The notes under the pieces are model-generated. The model was not told where the DNA came from and made no database searches. It saw nothing but the letters and a program-made list of their open reading frames with translations. A program made the position numbers and the translations under genes. Shown here piece after piece: positions 39,492-48,773 of a stretch of 64,000 bases of DNA. This stretch comes from Pseudorhizobium tarimense (GTDB taxonomy: Bacteria; Pseudomonadota; Alphaproteobacteria; Rhizobiales; Rhizobiaceae), in assembly GCF_022968135.1 (NCBI RefSeq), contig NZ_JALJRA010000008.1:62001-126000 (forward strand), written 5' to 3'. Position 1 is the stretch's first letter; each line of letters begins with the position of its first letter.

Positions 39492-39977
39492 CTACCAAAG
39501 GTCGGAGGGTGGGCTCTCGCCCCGTAACTCCTTCACGCGGGCGAGCGTCGCGGTCGTCGTATCCTCCGGAAGATCATCGAGGTGGAAGAACCGCGCTTCG
39601 GCGATCTCCCGATCCGAGGTGCGCGGCGCCGTCTGCTCCACCTCGACGCGGTAGAGCACCACATGGTCGCGTTTGCTAATGCGGCTGTTGAAGTAGACGT
39701 GAAACAGCGACGGCGCCGCCGTCATCACTAGATTGCCTTCTTCCCGCAGTTCCTTCTCCAGCGCCTCGCCCACCGTCTCGTGCCGTTCGACACCGCCGCC
39801 CGGCAGGTACCAGCCGGGCACATAGGTGTGGCGGACGAGGAAGATCCGGCCTTCCCGATCGAAGCAGGCGGCCCGCACGCCGAGCGTCATCCCTCTCGTC
39901 AGGATGAAATAGCGGTGGAAGATCCATAGGGCCAAGCGGCTGCGCAGGCCCCCGACCTCGGGAATGCCAGCCGCCAT
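39492..39977 (-). CDS. Nudix hydrolase
   Basis: 161 residues. The Nudix box runs from GGGVERHETVGEA to LEKELREEGNL; the final residues of the motif differ from the strict REUXEEXGU in order but keep the Glu cluster. Upstream is VRHTYVPGWYLPGGG. The ATG at 39977 follows GGAG; an upstream TTG at 39983 is less likely. Substrate unknown (nucleotide or sugar diphosphate). Confidence 0.88.
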   Translation of the reverse strand: MAAGIPEVGGLRSRLALWIFHRYFILTRGMTLGVRAACFDREGRIFLVRHTYVPGWYLPGGGVERHETVGEALEKELREEGNLVMTAAPSLFHVYFNSRISKRDHVVLYRVEVEQTAPRTSDREIAEARFFHLDDLPEDTTTATLARVKELRGESPPSDLW

Positions 39978-40045
39978 CAGCAAAAGCTCCGGGACACGAA
40001 GGATTTTCTATAACCAATCATGGCTTTGTGCGTTATGTCTCCGCC

Positions 40046-40999
40046 ATGTTCAAATTTGCCCATATCTCGGATATCCATCTCGGACCGCTGCCGAAGCTCA
40101 CGCTCCGCGAATTGATGTCGAAGCGCATCACCGGCTTTGTGAACTGGCACAGGAATCGGCGCAAGCACCTTTTCGTCAACACGCTCGACCTCCTGATCAG
40201 CGACATGAAGACCCGCGAACCGGATCACCTGATGATCACCGGCGATCTCGTCAACCTTGCGACAAGCATCGAAACCAAGCTTGCCGGTGAATGGTTGCAG
40301 TCGGTGGGAGAACCGGAAGACACGACTGTCGTGCCCGGAAATCACGACGCATATGTACCCGGTGCGCATGAACGCTCAGTCGCCGAATGGTACCCCTACA
40401 TCATCGGCGACGAGGGCACGCGCGACTGGTCCGACGAAACAAAAGTCTTCCCCACCATCCGGCGGCGAGGACCGGTTGCCGTTATCGGCTGCTCGACCTC
40501 GGTCGCCACCCCTCCCTTTTCCGCCTCCGGCTATTTCAGCCCGCGCCAGGCGCGCGAGACGGTTAACCTCCTGAAGAAGGCGGGCGAAGAGGGGCTCTTC
40601 CGCGTCGTGTTGATCCACCATCCGCCGATCCGCGGCGCCGCCTCCTCCCACAAACGGATGATTGGCATCCGGCGGTTCGCTGCAGCGATTTCAACCGGCG
40701 GTGCAGAGCTGGTGCTACATGGCCATACCCATCTCAACACCGTCTACTGGCTGAGAAGCCACCACGGGCGGGTTCCGGTGATCGGTATTGCCTCCGCATC
40801 ACAGGGTCCCGGCGGATCCAAGCCGCGGGCGGCCTACAACCTGTTCCGCGTCTCCGGCAGCCCCGGCACCTGGAACCTCGTCTGCGACCGCTATGCCCTT
40901 ACTGAAGCCGGCGACGGCGTGGAACTCCACGATAGCCACGTCTTCTATGGCGAGGACCCTGGCTCACTGTCAGTCCAGGAAGCGGCGCGGATGATTTAG
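40046..40999 (+). CDS. Calcineurin-like metallophosphoesterase
   Basis: 317 residues. The metal-site motifs come in order: FAHISDIHLGP, MITGDLVN, VVPGNHDAY, LIHHPP, LHGHTHL. The CpdA-like arrangement suggests a 3',5'-cAMP or other phosphodiester substrate, not provable here. The start at 40046 sits directly before the first motif. It is upstream of, and on the same strand as, the sigma/anti-sigma pair. Confidence 0.92.
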   Translation: MFKFAHISDIHLGPLPKLTLRELMSKRITGFVNWHRNRRKHLFVNTLDLLISDMKTREPDHLMITGDLVNLATSIETKLAGEWLQSVGEPEDTTVVPGNHDAYVPGAHERSVAEWYPYIIGDEGTRDWSDETKVFPTIRRRGPVAVIGCSTSVATPPFSASGYFSPRQARETVNLLKKAGEEGLFRVVLIHHPPIRGAASSHKRMIGIRRFAAAISTGGAELVLHGHTHLNTVYWLRSHHGRVPVIGIASASQGPGGSKPRAAYNLFRVSGSPGTWNLVCDRYALTEAGDGVELHDSHVFYGEDPGSLSVQEAARMI

Positions 41000-41081
41000 G
41001 CCGAAAACTTGTGGAATCGCCACATTCGCTTCATACCTTGGCGATAGGGGCAGTATCCAATCATCGATAAGGCCTACTGAT

Positions 41082-41558
41082 TTGACCACGACATCCGGCG
41101 CACCGCTCGATATCCGGCGCGATTTCGTTTCGCTCTTGCCGCGTCTGCGGCGGTTCGCGCTGACCTTGTCCACCAGTGTCGACGCAGCCGATGAACTTGT
41201 CCGCCTGGCCTGCACGAAGGCGATCATAAAGGGCCAGTGCCCCTCCAGCGACCACCCCGTCACCCCGTGGCTTTTCAAGCTCGTGCGCAGCGCAGCCTTG
41301 GAGACCACGGCCAAGCCAAAAAAACTTCCGGCCTTATCAAATGCCGCTCGCTCACCTGCGACCGAGCAGCAGGCGATCGTCCTTGGGCTGCCGACAGGCC
41401 AGGCGAGCGCTTTCCTGCTCGTGGAGATAGAAGGCTTCAGCTATGCGGAAGCTGCCGACATCCTCGACGTCAGCTCTGAAAGCCTTGTCGCGCGATTGTG
41501 TGAGGCCCGCACGAATTTTGCCGCCATCGCCGCTCCCACCGCCGAGCGGAGAGCCTGA
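41082..41558 (+). CDS. Divergent ECF-type sigma factor
   Basis: 158 residues, TTG start at 41082. The N-terminal region-2 part (RRDFVSLLPRLRRFALTLSTSVDAADELVR) is recognisable but loses conserved acidic and aromatic residues of the DNA-melting region. The region-4 helix-turn-helix is better kept (FLLVEIEGFSYAEAADILDVSSESLVARLCEAR). The stop overlaps the start of the next gene by one base, the usual sigma/anti-sigma coupling. Whether it still directs transcription is uncertain. Confidence 0.75.
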   Translation: MTTTSGAPLDIRRDFVSLLPRLRRFALTLSTSVDAADELVRLACTKAIIKGQCPSSDHPVTPWLFKLVRSAALETTAKPKKLPALSNAARSPATEQQAIVLGLPTGQASAFLLVEIEGFSYAEAADILDVSSESLVARLCEARTNFAAIAAPTAERRA

Positions 41559-42376
41559 TGGCCGGCACCAACCACAAGCTCGATATGCGCCTCAGCATGC
41601 TGCTCGACCGCGAAATGCCGCCTGAAGAACAGCAGGAGCTCGAGGGCCTTTTGAAGGAGGATGCGCAGGCTCGAGCCGCCCATGACATCCTGGGACACGG
41701 CAACAGCCGCGGTCGCGAGATCTTCGACGACCTGTTAAAGGAGCCCGTCCCGCTGGACCTCGTCCGCATCATCAAGACCGCACCCCCGCCACGCAAGGCA
41801 GTCCGGCTGCCGGCAGAGGAGCGCTCCAGCCTTTCCTTCCGCCCGAGCCCCATGCAGGCGGTGCTGGGCGGCGTCCTGCTTCTGGCGCTGGGCGGCGGAT
41901 TGGGCTTCATGGCGGGTCAGCAGGTCTCTATGCCGAGCCAAGCGCTGGTGATCGAAAGTGGCGATTGGCTGGACGACCTAGTGGCGCACTACCGGATGTT
42001 CTCCCGCCAGCCTGGCCACCTCGTAGAGATGCCGGCCACAGATTCAGCCGCCATCGTCGAATGGCTTCTCGGCAACACCGGCATAAACTTCCGGATCCCG
42101 GATTTGAGCGAGAACGGCCTCACCTTCGAGGGTGCAAGATTGTTTACCGCCGGCGGCCAGCCGGTCGGCGAGTTGATCTACACTTCGGCGGAAGGCGAAG
42201 TGATCTCGATCCTGTTTCGCAAGAACCGGCCGGATGACGACGGTTTCTCCGAGCTGATCCGCGATAACATCGCTCTAATCTCCTGGAAGAGCGCCACGGC
42301 CACCTATGTCGCCGTCGGCCCCTCCTCCGCCGCTTCCTTAGACGAGGTCGCGGCGAAGGCAGCCGGCCTGATCTGA
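41558..42376 (+). CDS. Membrane-anchored anti-sigma factor
   Basis: 272 residues. A cytoplasmic N-terminus with an anti-sigma-like stretch (LDMRLSMLLDREMPPEEQQELEGLL) lacks the zinc HxxxCxxC motif. One membrane helix (~107-128) and a ~145-residue periplasmic domain follow. Overlap with the sigma gene supports partnership; the cue sensed outside is unknown. Confidence 0.82.
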   Translation: MAGTNHKLDMRLSMLLDREMPPEEQQELEGLLKEDAQARAAHDILGHGNSRGREIFDDLLKEPVPLDLVRIIKTAPPPRKAVRLPAEERSSLSFRPSPMQAVLGGVLLLALGGGLGFMAGQQVSMPSQALVIESGDWLDDLVAHYRMFSRQPGHLVEMPATDSAAIVEWLLGNTGINFRIPDLSENGLTFEGARLFTAGGQPVGELIYTSAEGEVISILFRKNRPDDDGFSELIRDNIALISWKSATATYVAVGPSSAASLDEVAAKAAGLI

Positions 42377-42380
42377 CGGA

Positions 42381-44093
42381 TCAGGCCTTCTTTTCGTCGA
42401 GTACCCGATTGGCGGCCGAGACGATTGCTTCGAGCGACGCCGTCACGATGTTGGTATTGACACCGGCGCCGAACAGCTTGCCGCCTGGATGCTCCATCTC
42501 GACATAAGCGATTGCCGCGGCATTTGAGCCGTGCTGCAGCGAATGCTCCGAATAATCCGCCACCGAAATCTCAATCTCGAGATAGCTGGACAGCGCGTTC
42601 ACGAAGCCGTCGATCGGCCCGGTCCCTTTGCCTTCGATCCGCCTCGTCTCGCCCCGGTCGGTGATCTCCGCCGCAACCACGCGCACGCCCTTGTGTTCGG
42701 TCCCGGCGGGATAGGTGTGGTGGTCAACGAACTTCAGCCGCGCGCCGGGCTGCTCCACGTAACGCTCCATGAAGCGCTGGTAGATCCGCTTCGACGGAAG
42801 CTCCACGCCCTCTTCGTCCGTGATCCGCTGGATGTCCTCGCGGAACTCCACCTGCAGGTTGCGCGGCAGGTTGATGCCGTAATCGGCCTGCAGGATGTAG
42901 GCGATGCCGCCCTTTCCGGACTGCGAGTTGATGCGAATGATCGCCTCGTAGGTGCGTCCGACATCCTGCGGGTCAATCGGCAGGTAAGGCACTTCCCAGA
43001 CGGGCGAGTTGGCTTGTCTGATCGCCTTCATGCCCTTGTTGATGGCGTCCTGGTGCGAGCCCGAGAAGGCGGTATAGACCAGTTCGCCCACGTAGGGATG
43101 ACGCTCCGGGATGAGCATCTCGTTGGAGTACTCGTAAACGGCCTTGATCCGCTCGATGTTGGTACAGTCCAGCTTCGGATCGACGCCCTGCGTGTACATG
43201 TTGAGCGCCAGCGTCACGATGTCGACATTGCCGGTCCGTTCGCCATTGCCGAACAGCGTGCCTTCGACACGATCCGCACCCGCCATCAAGCCCAGTTCCG
43301 TGGCAGCGATGCCTGTGCCGCGGTCATTGTGCGGATGAAGCGAGATGATCACGTTCTCGCGGTTGTCGATATTGCGGCACATCCACTCGATCTGGTCAGC
43401 ATAGATGTTCGGCGTCGACATCTCGACGGTCGAAGGCAGGTTCAGGACCAGCTTGTTGTCCGCCGTCGGCTTCACTTCGGCGATGATTGCGTTGCAGATC
43501 TCCAACGCCACTTCCAGCTCGGTGCCGGTGAAGCTTTCCGGCGAATATTCGAAGCGGTACCCGCCGCCCGCCTTGGCTGCCATGTCGGTGATCATCTTCG
43601 CCGCGTCGACGGCGATCTGCTTGATCCCGTGGACGTCCTTGCCGAACACCACTCGGCGCTGCAGTTCAGACGTCGAATTGTAGAAGTGAATGATCGGTCG
43701 GTGAGCACCCTCCAGCGCCTTGAAGGTACGCGTGATCAGCTCCGGCCGGCACTGCACCAGCACCTGCAGCGAGACATCGGCAGGAACGCGCCCCTCCTCC
43801 ACGCACCAGCGGGCGAAGTCGAAGTCGGTCTGCGAGGCCGACGGGAAGCCAATCTCGATTTCTTTGAAACCCATGTCGAGCAGCAGCTGAAACATGCGCG
43901 CCTTACGATCATGCCCCATCGGGTTGACCAGCGACTGGTTGCCGTCGCGCAGGTCCACTGAGCACCAGATCGGTGCTTCGGTAATGGTTTTGCTCGGCCA
44001 GGTGCGGTCGGAAATGTCGATCTGCGGATAGGGCCGGTACTTCACGGATGCATCGGGCATGCCGTTCTTCGAGGAAAAGGTCTTTGCGTCCAT
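42381..44093 (-). CDS. leuA: 2-Isopropylmalate synthase, long form
   Basis: 570 residues. It catalyses the first step of leucine synthesis from 2-oxoisovalerate and acetyl-CoA. The TIM-barrel carries DLRDGNQSLVNPMG at the metal site and HPHNDRGTGIAATEL for the second metal motif. The C-terminal regulatory domain (~430-570) binds leucine for feedback. The start at 44093 is chosen by homology; the open frame runs 12 codons further back. A possible Leu-rich leader peptide lies ~140 bases upstream. Confidence 0.96.
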   Translation of the reverse strand: MDAKTFSSKNGMPDASVKYRPYPQIDISDRTWPSKTITEAPIWCSVDLRDGNQSLVNPMGHDRKARMFQLLLDMGFKEIEIGFPSASQTDFDFARWCVEEGRVPADVSLQVLVQCRPELITRTFKALEGAHRPIIHFYNSTSELQRRVVFGKDVHGIKQIAVDAAKMITDMAAKAGGGYRFEYSPESFTGTELEVALEICNAIIAEVKPTADNKLVLNLPSTVEMSTPNIYADQIEWMCRNIDNRENVIISLHPHNDRGTGIAATELGLMAGADRVEGTLFGNGERTGNVDIVTLALNMYTQGVDPKLDCTNIERIKAVYEYSNEMLIPERHPYVGELVYTAFSGSHQDAINKGMKAIRQANSPVWEVPYLPIDPQDVGRTYEAIIRINSQSGKGGIAYILQADYGINLPRNLQVEFREDIQRITDEEGVELPSKRIYQRFMERYVEQPGARLKFVDHHTYPAGTEHKGVRVVAAEITDRGETRRIEGKGTGPIDGFVNALSSYLEIEISVADYSEHSLQHGSNAAAIAYVEMEHPGGKLFGAGVNTNIVTASLEAIVSAANRVLDEKKA

Positions 44094-44430
44094 GGTCGTC
44101 GTCTCTTCTCGCTTCACGCGCCACAGCATGATCTGCCGTCGCAGGCGCGGACCCTAGCAGGTCTTCTTGGTCTCATCTTGAACGATTGTGAGAGGAGCTC
44201 TTACGCCGGCAGGCTTTTCGGCCGCCGGGCGCTCCTCATCGGACCCGGCAACCGCGCGTAAGGTCGAGGCTAAGAAGCGAGAGAGGCGCGAAAACCATCG
44301 CCCCGGCTGCGGTGCAGCGGGTGGCAAAACGGTCAGACATGATCGCGCCTGTCATGGTCATGATCGAAGCTATAGCCGCAGAGTATGGCCGTGACAAGGC
44401 TGACGAAGCCAATGCGGTACGCCCGTACGC
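44094..44430. promoter_or_regulatory. leuA upstream region
   Basis: 337 bases between leuA and benE, both on the minus strand. It holds the candidate leader ORF at 44236-44298 and, downstream of it, a strong hairpin (CCGGCGGC/GCC-T-GCCGG, loop CGAAAA) around 44207-44229 on the minus strand. No T-run follows, so an intrinsic terminator is not evident. The remainder shows nothing recognisable. Confidence 0.4.
44236..44298 (-). CDS. Possible leucine-rich leader peptide upstream of leuA
   Basis: A 20-codon reading frame from ATG at 44298 encodes MVFAPLSLLSLDLTRGCRVR, with five Leu in eight residues (LSLLSLDL). Leu-rich leader peptides control leuA by attenuation in other proteobacteria. No good ribosome site precedes it and an upstream in-frame ATG exists, so the call is speculative. 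Confidence 0.3.
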   Translation of the reverse strand: MVFAPLSLLSLDLTRGCRVR

Positions 44431-45609
44431 TCACCCTCTGCGCACCACCCGCTGCAGCCCCATCATCAGCCCGCCGGCGACCAGTCCCCAAAAGGCGCCG
44501 GAGATGCCGGCGAAGGACACGCCGGAGGCCGTGATTAGGAAGGTGACTGCTGCTGCCTCACGCGTTTCCGGCTCCCTGAAAGCCGCAACAGCCGAGCCTG
44601 AGAACGCGCCGATCAGAGCCAGTCCCGCCACCGCCTGGATGAGGATCGGCGGCGCCAGTGACACGAAGGCTGTCACAGCACCGGCAAGCAAGCCGAGCAC
44701 GATGTAGCCTGCCCCACCGATGATGGCCGCCCAGTAGCGCCTCGCCGGATCCGGATGCGCATCCTCGCCGGCGCACATCGCCGCCGTGATTGCCGCGAGG
44801 TTGACCGCATGCCCACCGAACGGTGCAGACAGGGCTGAAAAGGCGCCGGTTGCGGCAAACAGCGGACCAGGATCAGGGCTGTAGTGATTGACCTTCAGCA
44901 CCGCGATCCCCGGGATGTTCTGCGACGCCATGGTGACGATGAAGAGCGGCAGCGCGATCGAAATCAGCGCCGGCAGCGTGAAGAGCGGCGCCACGAATTC
45001 AATCGGCGGCGCCAGCGATTGCGACCATTGCGCCAGCGCCCCTTCCGGCAGTTCGACACCAAAAACCATCACCGCGACGAAGGCTGCAAGCGCTGCCGGA
45101 ACGGCAAAGAGCCGCTTCACCATCAGCACCACCGCCCATGCAACAAGGATCGGCAGCCCGAGAAGCGGATTGAAGGCAATCGCCTTGAAGGGCGCAAAGC
45201 AGAGGCCGAGGATGACGCCGGAAAGCATGGCATTGGCGAGCGGCGCAGGAATGGACGCCACAGCCCGGCCGAGCGGCCTGAACAGGCCGGCAGAGACGAT
45301 CAGCGCTGCGCAGACGAGGAAGGCGCCGACGGCGGCCGGGAAGCCGCCCTCCACGCCTCCCGCGCTGACCAGCAGCGCGGCACCGGGCGTCGACCAGGCA
45401 ATCGACACCGGCAGCTTCGTCCAAGCGCTGAGAACGACCGCGCAGACGCCCATCGAAACCGAAAGCGCCATCAGCCCTGAGGCCGCCTCGTAATCCGTGG
45501 CACCGACGCCTTTCAACCCTTGGAGAACCACCGCAAAGGAACTGGCAAAGCCGACGAAGGCCGTCAGGCAGCCCATGAAGAAGCTCTGCAGCGAAAGGTC
45601 TTTGAGCAT
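44431..45609 (-). CDS. benE: BenE-family benzoate/H+ symporter-like membrane protein
   Basis: 392 residues, about 12 hydrophobic segments. The N-terminus FMGCLTAFVGFASSFAVVLQGLKGVGA and the inner ASQNIPGIAVLK and APFGGHAVNLAAITAAMCAGEDAH are characteristic of BenE. The family is named from benzoate uptake in Acinetobacter; substrates elsewhere are uncertain, and no benzoate-degradation gene is nearby. Confidence 0.9.
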   Translation of the reverse strand: MLKDLSLQSFFMGCLTAFVGFASSFAVVLQGLKGVGATDYEAASGLMALSVSMGVCAVVLSAWTKLPVSIAWSTPGAALLVSAGGVEGGFPAAVGAFLVCAALIVSAGLFRPLGRAVASIPAPLANAMLSGVILGLCFAPFKAIAFNPLLGLPILVAWAVVLMVKRLFAVPAALAAFVAVMVFGVELPEGALAQWSQSLAPPIEFVAPLFTLPALISIALPLFIVTMASQNIPGIAVLKVNHYSPDPGPLFAATGAFSALSAPFGGHAVNLAAITAAMCAGEDAHPDPARRYWAAIIGGAGYIVLGLLAGAVTAFVSLAPPILIQAVAGLALIGAFSGSAVAAFREPETREAAAVTFLITASGVSFAGISGAFWGLVAGGLMMGLQRVVRRG

Positions 45610-45726
45610 GAGGGACTCAGGAAAAGAGATTGAAGAACACGCTTATCGAGCAAAGCTGACGGGCCTTTGCAAGTCATCCCGGCTCACGAGCCGTTCGGCT
45701 CCGTCAGCTGTGAGGTCACCGGCAAA

Positions 45727-45758
45727 TGAAAAGCCCCGTCAGCGGAGGCCGACGGAGC
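45727..45758 (-). terminator. Terminator after the ClpP-like gene
   Basis: On the minus strand GCTCCGTC, loop, GACGGGGC (one G-T pair) is followed by TTTTCATTT, starting ~28 bases after the clpP stop codon. Confidence 0.75.
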
Positions 45759-45785
45759 CCAAGGTCTGCATCTGAGGCAGAAGTG

Positions 45786-46373
45786 TCAGCCGATCTCGGA
45801 CTGGTTCACGACGACGCGGGAAGCCAAGCCATAGGCCACGCCTTCTTCCGCCGAAAGCCAGTAGTCCCGGTCGATGTCCCTGGCGATCTTCTCTTCGGTC
45901 TGGCCGGTGGCCTTGGCGAAGATCTTGATCAGCCGCTCGTTCATCTTGATGATCTCGCGCGCCTGGATTTCGATGTCGGAGGCCATGCCGCGCGTGCCGC
46001 CGGACGGTTGGTGTAAGAGGAAGCGCGTGTTCGGCAAAGCGATACGACGCTCCTTCGGAGCTGCCACATAAATCAGCGCGCCGGCGGAGGCGACCCAACC
46101 CGTGCCGATCATCCATACCTTCGGCTTGATGAACTTGATCATGTCGTGGATGGAGTCACCCGATTCCACATGACCACCAGGCGAATTGACGTAGATGCGG
46201 ATGTCTTCGTCGCTGGCCGCGGCAAGCGCCACGAGCTGCGTGTTGACCTTCTGCGCCAGTTCCTGGGTGATCGGACCATAGATGAAGATCGAACGCGACT
46301 TGAAGAGGTTCGCTTCCGTTTCCTTGCCGAGCGGCAATTCCTTGACCTTGTCGTCGTCGTTTTCGTCGTTCAT
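45786..46373 (-). CDS. clpP: ClpP-family serine protease subunit (paralogue)
   Basis: 195 residues. The ClpP fold keeps a catalytic Ser in [17 protein letters not shown], His in [13 protein letters not shown] and Asp in [14 protein letters not shown]. The Ser motif differs from the common GMAASMG. It has no clpX, tig or lon neighbour, so it is probably an accessory ClpP paralogue. Start at 46373 chosen because GGAG is seven bases away; an ATG two codons upstream overlaps the site. Confidence 0.92.
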   Translation of the reverse strand: MNDENDDDKVKELPLGKETEANLFKSRSIFIYGPITQELAQKVNTQLVALAAASDEDIRIYVNSPGGHVESGDSIHDMIKFIKPKVWMIGTGWVASAGALIYVAAPKERRIALPNTRFLLHQPSGGTRGMASDIEIQAREIIKMNERLIKIFAKATGQTEEKIARDIDRDYWLSAEEGVAYGLASRVVVNQSEIG

Positions 46374-46585
46374 CAGCATCTCCAGTATGGAATTGTCCTG
46401 ACCGACATAATGCGTTCGTGGCCGTAAAACAATGCAGTCTGCGGACTAAGGTGAATGACGTAGCCGCAGCACCTCTCCTGCCTTGTTCCGCCATGGACAG
46501 GCGCCGCTGCCCTGTCCTATCCTGCCGCCGATATTACAGCCTCGGCGCCCGCGAGGGTTCGATGCGTCTTACAGAGGGGTAAAAA

Positions 46586-47173
46586 ATGTTGAAACGTCTT
46601 TCCATCGCCGCAGCCATTTCCGTCACTGCCGCAGCGCCGGCCGTTGCACATCTTGACCCCACTGCGCACGGCTCCATCATGGCCGGCGTCTCGCATCCGC
46701 TCTTCGGCGTCGATCATATCCTCGCCATGGTGGCAGTCGGGCTCTGGGCCAGCCAGATCGCGGCGGGCTCTAGCAAGCGCAACGCCCTTTGGATCGTCCC
46801 GGCAGCCTTTGTCGGCACCATGGCGCTGGGCTTCCTCGCCGCGGTCGCTGGCTTGGGTCTACCCTTCGTCGAGCCTGCCATCCTTGCGTCCGTCGTGGCG
46901 CTCGGCCTGCTGGTGGCGATGGCAGTGCGACTGCCGGTCACCGCCTCGGCGGCGGTGGTCGCCATCTTCGCTCTCTTCCACGGCCACGCTCACGGCAGCG
47001 AACTCGGCTCGGCAGGTGCCTTGCAGTTTGGCATAGGCTTCGTGATCGCAACCGCCCTTCTGCATGCAGGCGGCATCGCCCTCGGGCTTGGCATCGGCCG
47101 CTTCGCCCCCTGGGCAGCCCGTCTGGCAGGCGGCCTCGCCGCGCTTGCCGGCCTGTCGCTCGCCTTCGGCTGA
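46586..47173 (+). CDS. HupE/UreJ-family membrane protein
   Basis: 195 residues. A cleavable signal (ends AVAHLDP) is followed by six hydrophobic segments, with the metal-site pattern HPLFGVDHILAMVAVGLWA and a second FHGHAHGSE motif. Members transport nickel or cobalt and usually lie within urease or hydrogenase operons; this one stands alone. Substrate not proven. Confidence 0.92.
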   Translation: MLKRLSIAAAISVTAAAPAVAHLDPTAHGSIMAGVSHPLFGVDHILAMVAVGLWASQIAAGSSKRNALWIVPAAFVGTMALGFLAAVAGLGLPFVEPAILASVVALGLLVAMAVRLPVTASAAVVAIFALFHGHAHGSELGSAGALQFGIGFVIATALLHAGGIALGLGIGRFAPWAARLAGGLAALAGLSLAFG

Positions 47174-47186
47174 GCCTCACGGCATG

Positions 47187-47212
47187 AAGGGCACCGAAGC
47201 AGTGCCCTTTAT
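47187..47212 (+). terminator. Bidirectional terminator between HupE-like gene and queF
   Basis: AAGGGCAC, seven-base loop, GTGCCCTT, then TATT. The genes on each side converge here, so it can serve both. Confidence 0.75.
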
Positions 47213-47235
47213 TGATCTAGCGACGCGATCGCAGA

Positions 47236-47700
47236 TCAGCCGCGGCCGCGATAGGGCGCGACACCCTGCTCCGGCAGCCACACACCCTTCGGCGCCTCTC
47301 CCGTCTGCCAGAACACGTCGATCGGAATGCCACCGCGTGGATACCAGTAGGCCCCGATCCGAAGCCACTTCGGCTGAAGCAGTTCCACCAGCCGCTTGGC
47401 GATATAGACCGAGCAATCCTCGTGGAAAGCGCCGTGATTGCGGAAGGAGTGGAGGAAGAGCTTCAGCGACTTCGATTCCACCAGATGCGCGTCGGGAATA
47501 TAGTCGATCACGATATGGGCGAAGTCCGGCTGCCCCGTCATCGGGCAGAGCGACGTGAACTCCGGCGCCGTGAAGCGCACGACGTAATCCGTCCCCTGAT
47601 TGCCGTTCGGCACCTTTTCCAGAACCGCCTCTTCCGGGTTCTGCGGTGCCTCCACCTGCCGGCCGAGCTGGGAGAGGCTCGATACGTCCGTCATGCTCAT
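47236..47700 (-). CDS. queF: 7-cyano-7-deazaguanine reductase
   Basis: 154 residues. It reduces preQ0 to preQ1 with NADPH for queuosine in tRNA. The short (unimodular) form has the active-site Cys in [18 protein letters not shown], the following Asp, and [22 protein letters not shown]. Start at 47700 after GAAGGA. It follows the CDF gene almost directly (two bases), so they may be co-transcribed. The other que genes are elsewhere. Confidence 0.96.
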   Translation of the reverse strand: MSMTDVSSLSQLGRQVEAPQNPEEAVLEKVPNGNQGTDYVVRFTAPEFTSLCPMTGQPDFAHIVIDYIPDAHLVESKSLKLFLHSFRNHGAFHEDCSVYIAKRLVELLQPKWLRIGAYWYPRGGIPIDVFWQTGEAPKGVWLPEQGVAPYRGRG

Positions 47701-47702
47701 TC

Positions 47703-48617
47703 TTATGTTCCTTCTACCTTGACCTTGATGCCATGCGCGCGCTCCCCTTCGGGCTCCACATGGATGGCGAGACTAGCGCCGGGTATGACGCCCTTGATGG
47801 CGTCTTCAAGGCGATCGCAGATCTCATGCGCCTCACCGACCGGCATGCCCGCCGGCACCACCAGATGAAAATCGATGAAAGCGGCCGAACCGGCCCGCCG
47901 CGTCCTCAGGTCATGCACCCCAAGCGACCCCGCCGCATTGGCCGTAATTGCGGAACGGATCGCCTCCTCCTCCTCCGCCGTCACCGCGCGATCCATCAGA
48001 CCGCCGAGGGAGTGCGAGATCACCTTGTAACCCTGATAGAGGATGTTGATCGCCACCACGATCGCCAGCAGCGGATCGAGGATCGCATAGCCGGTCGATA
48101 CTGCCAGAACTAGGCCGATGAAGACTCCGGCGGACGTGACGACATCCGACATGATATGTTGCCCGTCCGCGGCAAGCGCTGGGGACGCATGTCGCCGTCC
48201 GGCCCGGATGAGAACGCGGGCCCAGATCAGGTTGATGACACCCGCCGCCGCGTTGATGGCAAGTCCGAGAACCGGCGCTTCGAGAAGCCCCGGCGCGAGC
48301 AGCTCGCCCCAGGCTTCCTGCACGATCAGCAGTGCGGCAACGACGATCAGCACCCCCTCTACCACGGCGGAGATGTACTCGGCCTTGTGGTGGCCGAACT
48401 GGTGATCCTCGTCGGCAGGCCGCCCGGCATAGCGGATCAGGAAATAGGCAATGAGGGCCGCAACTACGTTAACGGTCGATTCCATCCCGTCGGAAAGCAG
48501 CGCCACCGAGCCCGTCACCCACCAGGCAAGCATCTTCAGGCCCATGACGCCGAAGGCGAGCGGGATCCCCCAGAATGCCAGCCTTTCCACGATCGTACCG
48601 GTTCTCGTGCCCACCAT
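47703..48617 (-). CDS. Cation diffusion facilitator (metal/H+ exporter)
   Basis: About 304 residues. Six membrane helices with the metal site [14 protein letters not shown] (helix 2) and the [13 protein letters not shown] loop; the second half of the site, [13 protein letters not shown], is in helix 5. A C-terminal cytoplasmic ferredoxin-like domain begins ~205. Exports Zn, Fe or Mn, not assigned. Three in-frame starts (48653, 48626, 48617) are possible; 48617 has AAAGG at a suitable distance. Confidence 0.92.
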   Translation of the reverse strand: MVGTRTGTIVERLAFWGIPLAFGVMGLKMLAWWVTGSVALLSDGMESTVNVVAALIAYFLIRYAGRPADEDHQFGHHKAEYISAVVEGVLIVVAALLIVQEAWGELLAPGLLEAPVLGLAINAAAGVINLIWARVLIRAGRRHASPALAADGQHIMSDVVTSAGVFIGLVLAVSTGYAILDPLLAIVVAINILYQGYKVISHSLGGLMDRAVTAEEEEAIRSAITANAAGSLGVHDLRTRRAGSAAFIDFHLVVPAGMPVGEAHEICDRLEDAIKGVIPGASLAIHVEPEGERAHGIKVKVEGT

Positions 48618-48667
48618 GACGCCCATGCCTTTGCGAGTGAATTGCAGGAGCATTGCTCCAGAACGCC

Positions 48668-48697
48668 AAAACCGCCCGGGCGAACCCGGGCGGTTTT
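48668..48697 (-). terminator. Strong terminator upstream of CDF gene
   Basis: AAAACCGCCCGGG-CGAA-CCCGGGCGGTTTT, thirteen paired bases with a four-base loop. It should end the minus-strand 48-codon gene ahead of the CDF start. Confidence 0.85.
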
Positions 48698-48773
48698 GTA
48701 GGTCGCGGTATGGCTCAGACGGAGGTGTTTGTCAAAGCATGACGAAGCTGACCAACAGCCCGCAACTTGCTCG

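Noticed and set aside
42531..43961. A 476-codon plus-strand frame opposite leuA
   Set aside because: Antisense shadow of leuA with no recognised motif.
45661..45720. CACGAGCCGTTCGGCTCCG-like repeat after benE
   Set aside because: A short imperfect inverted repeat upstream of the benE start with no T-run; probably chance in GC-rich DNA.
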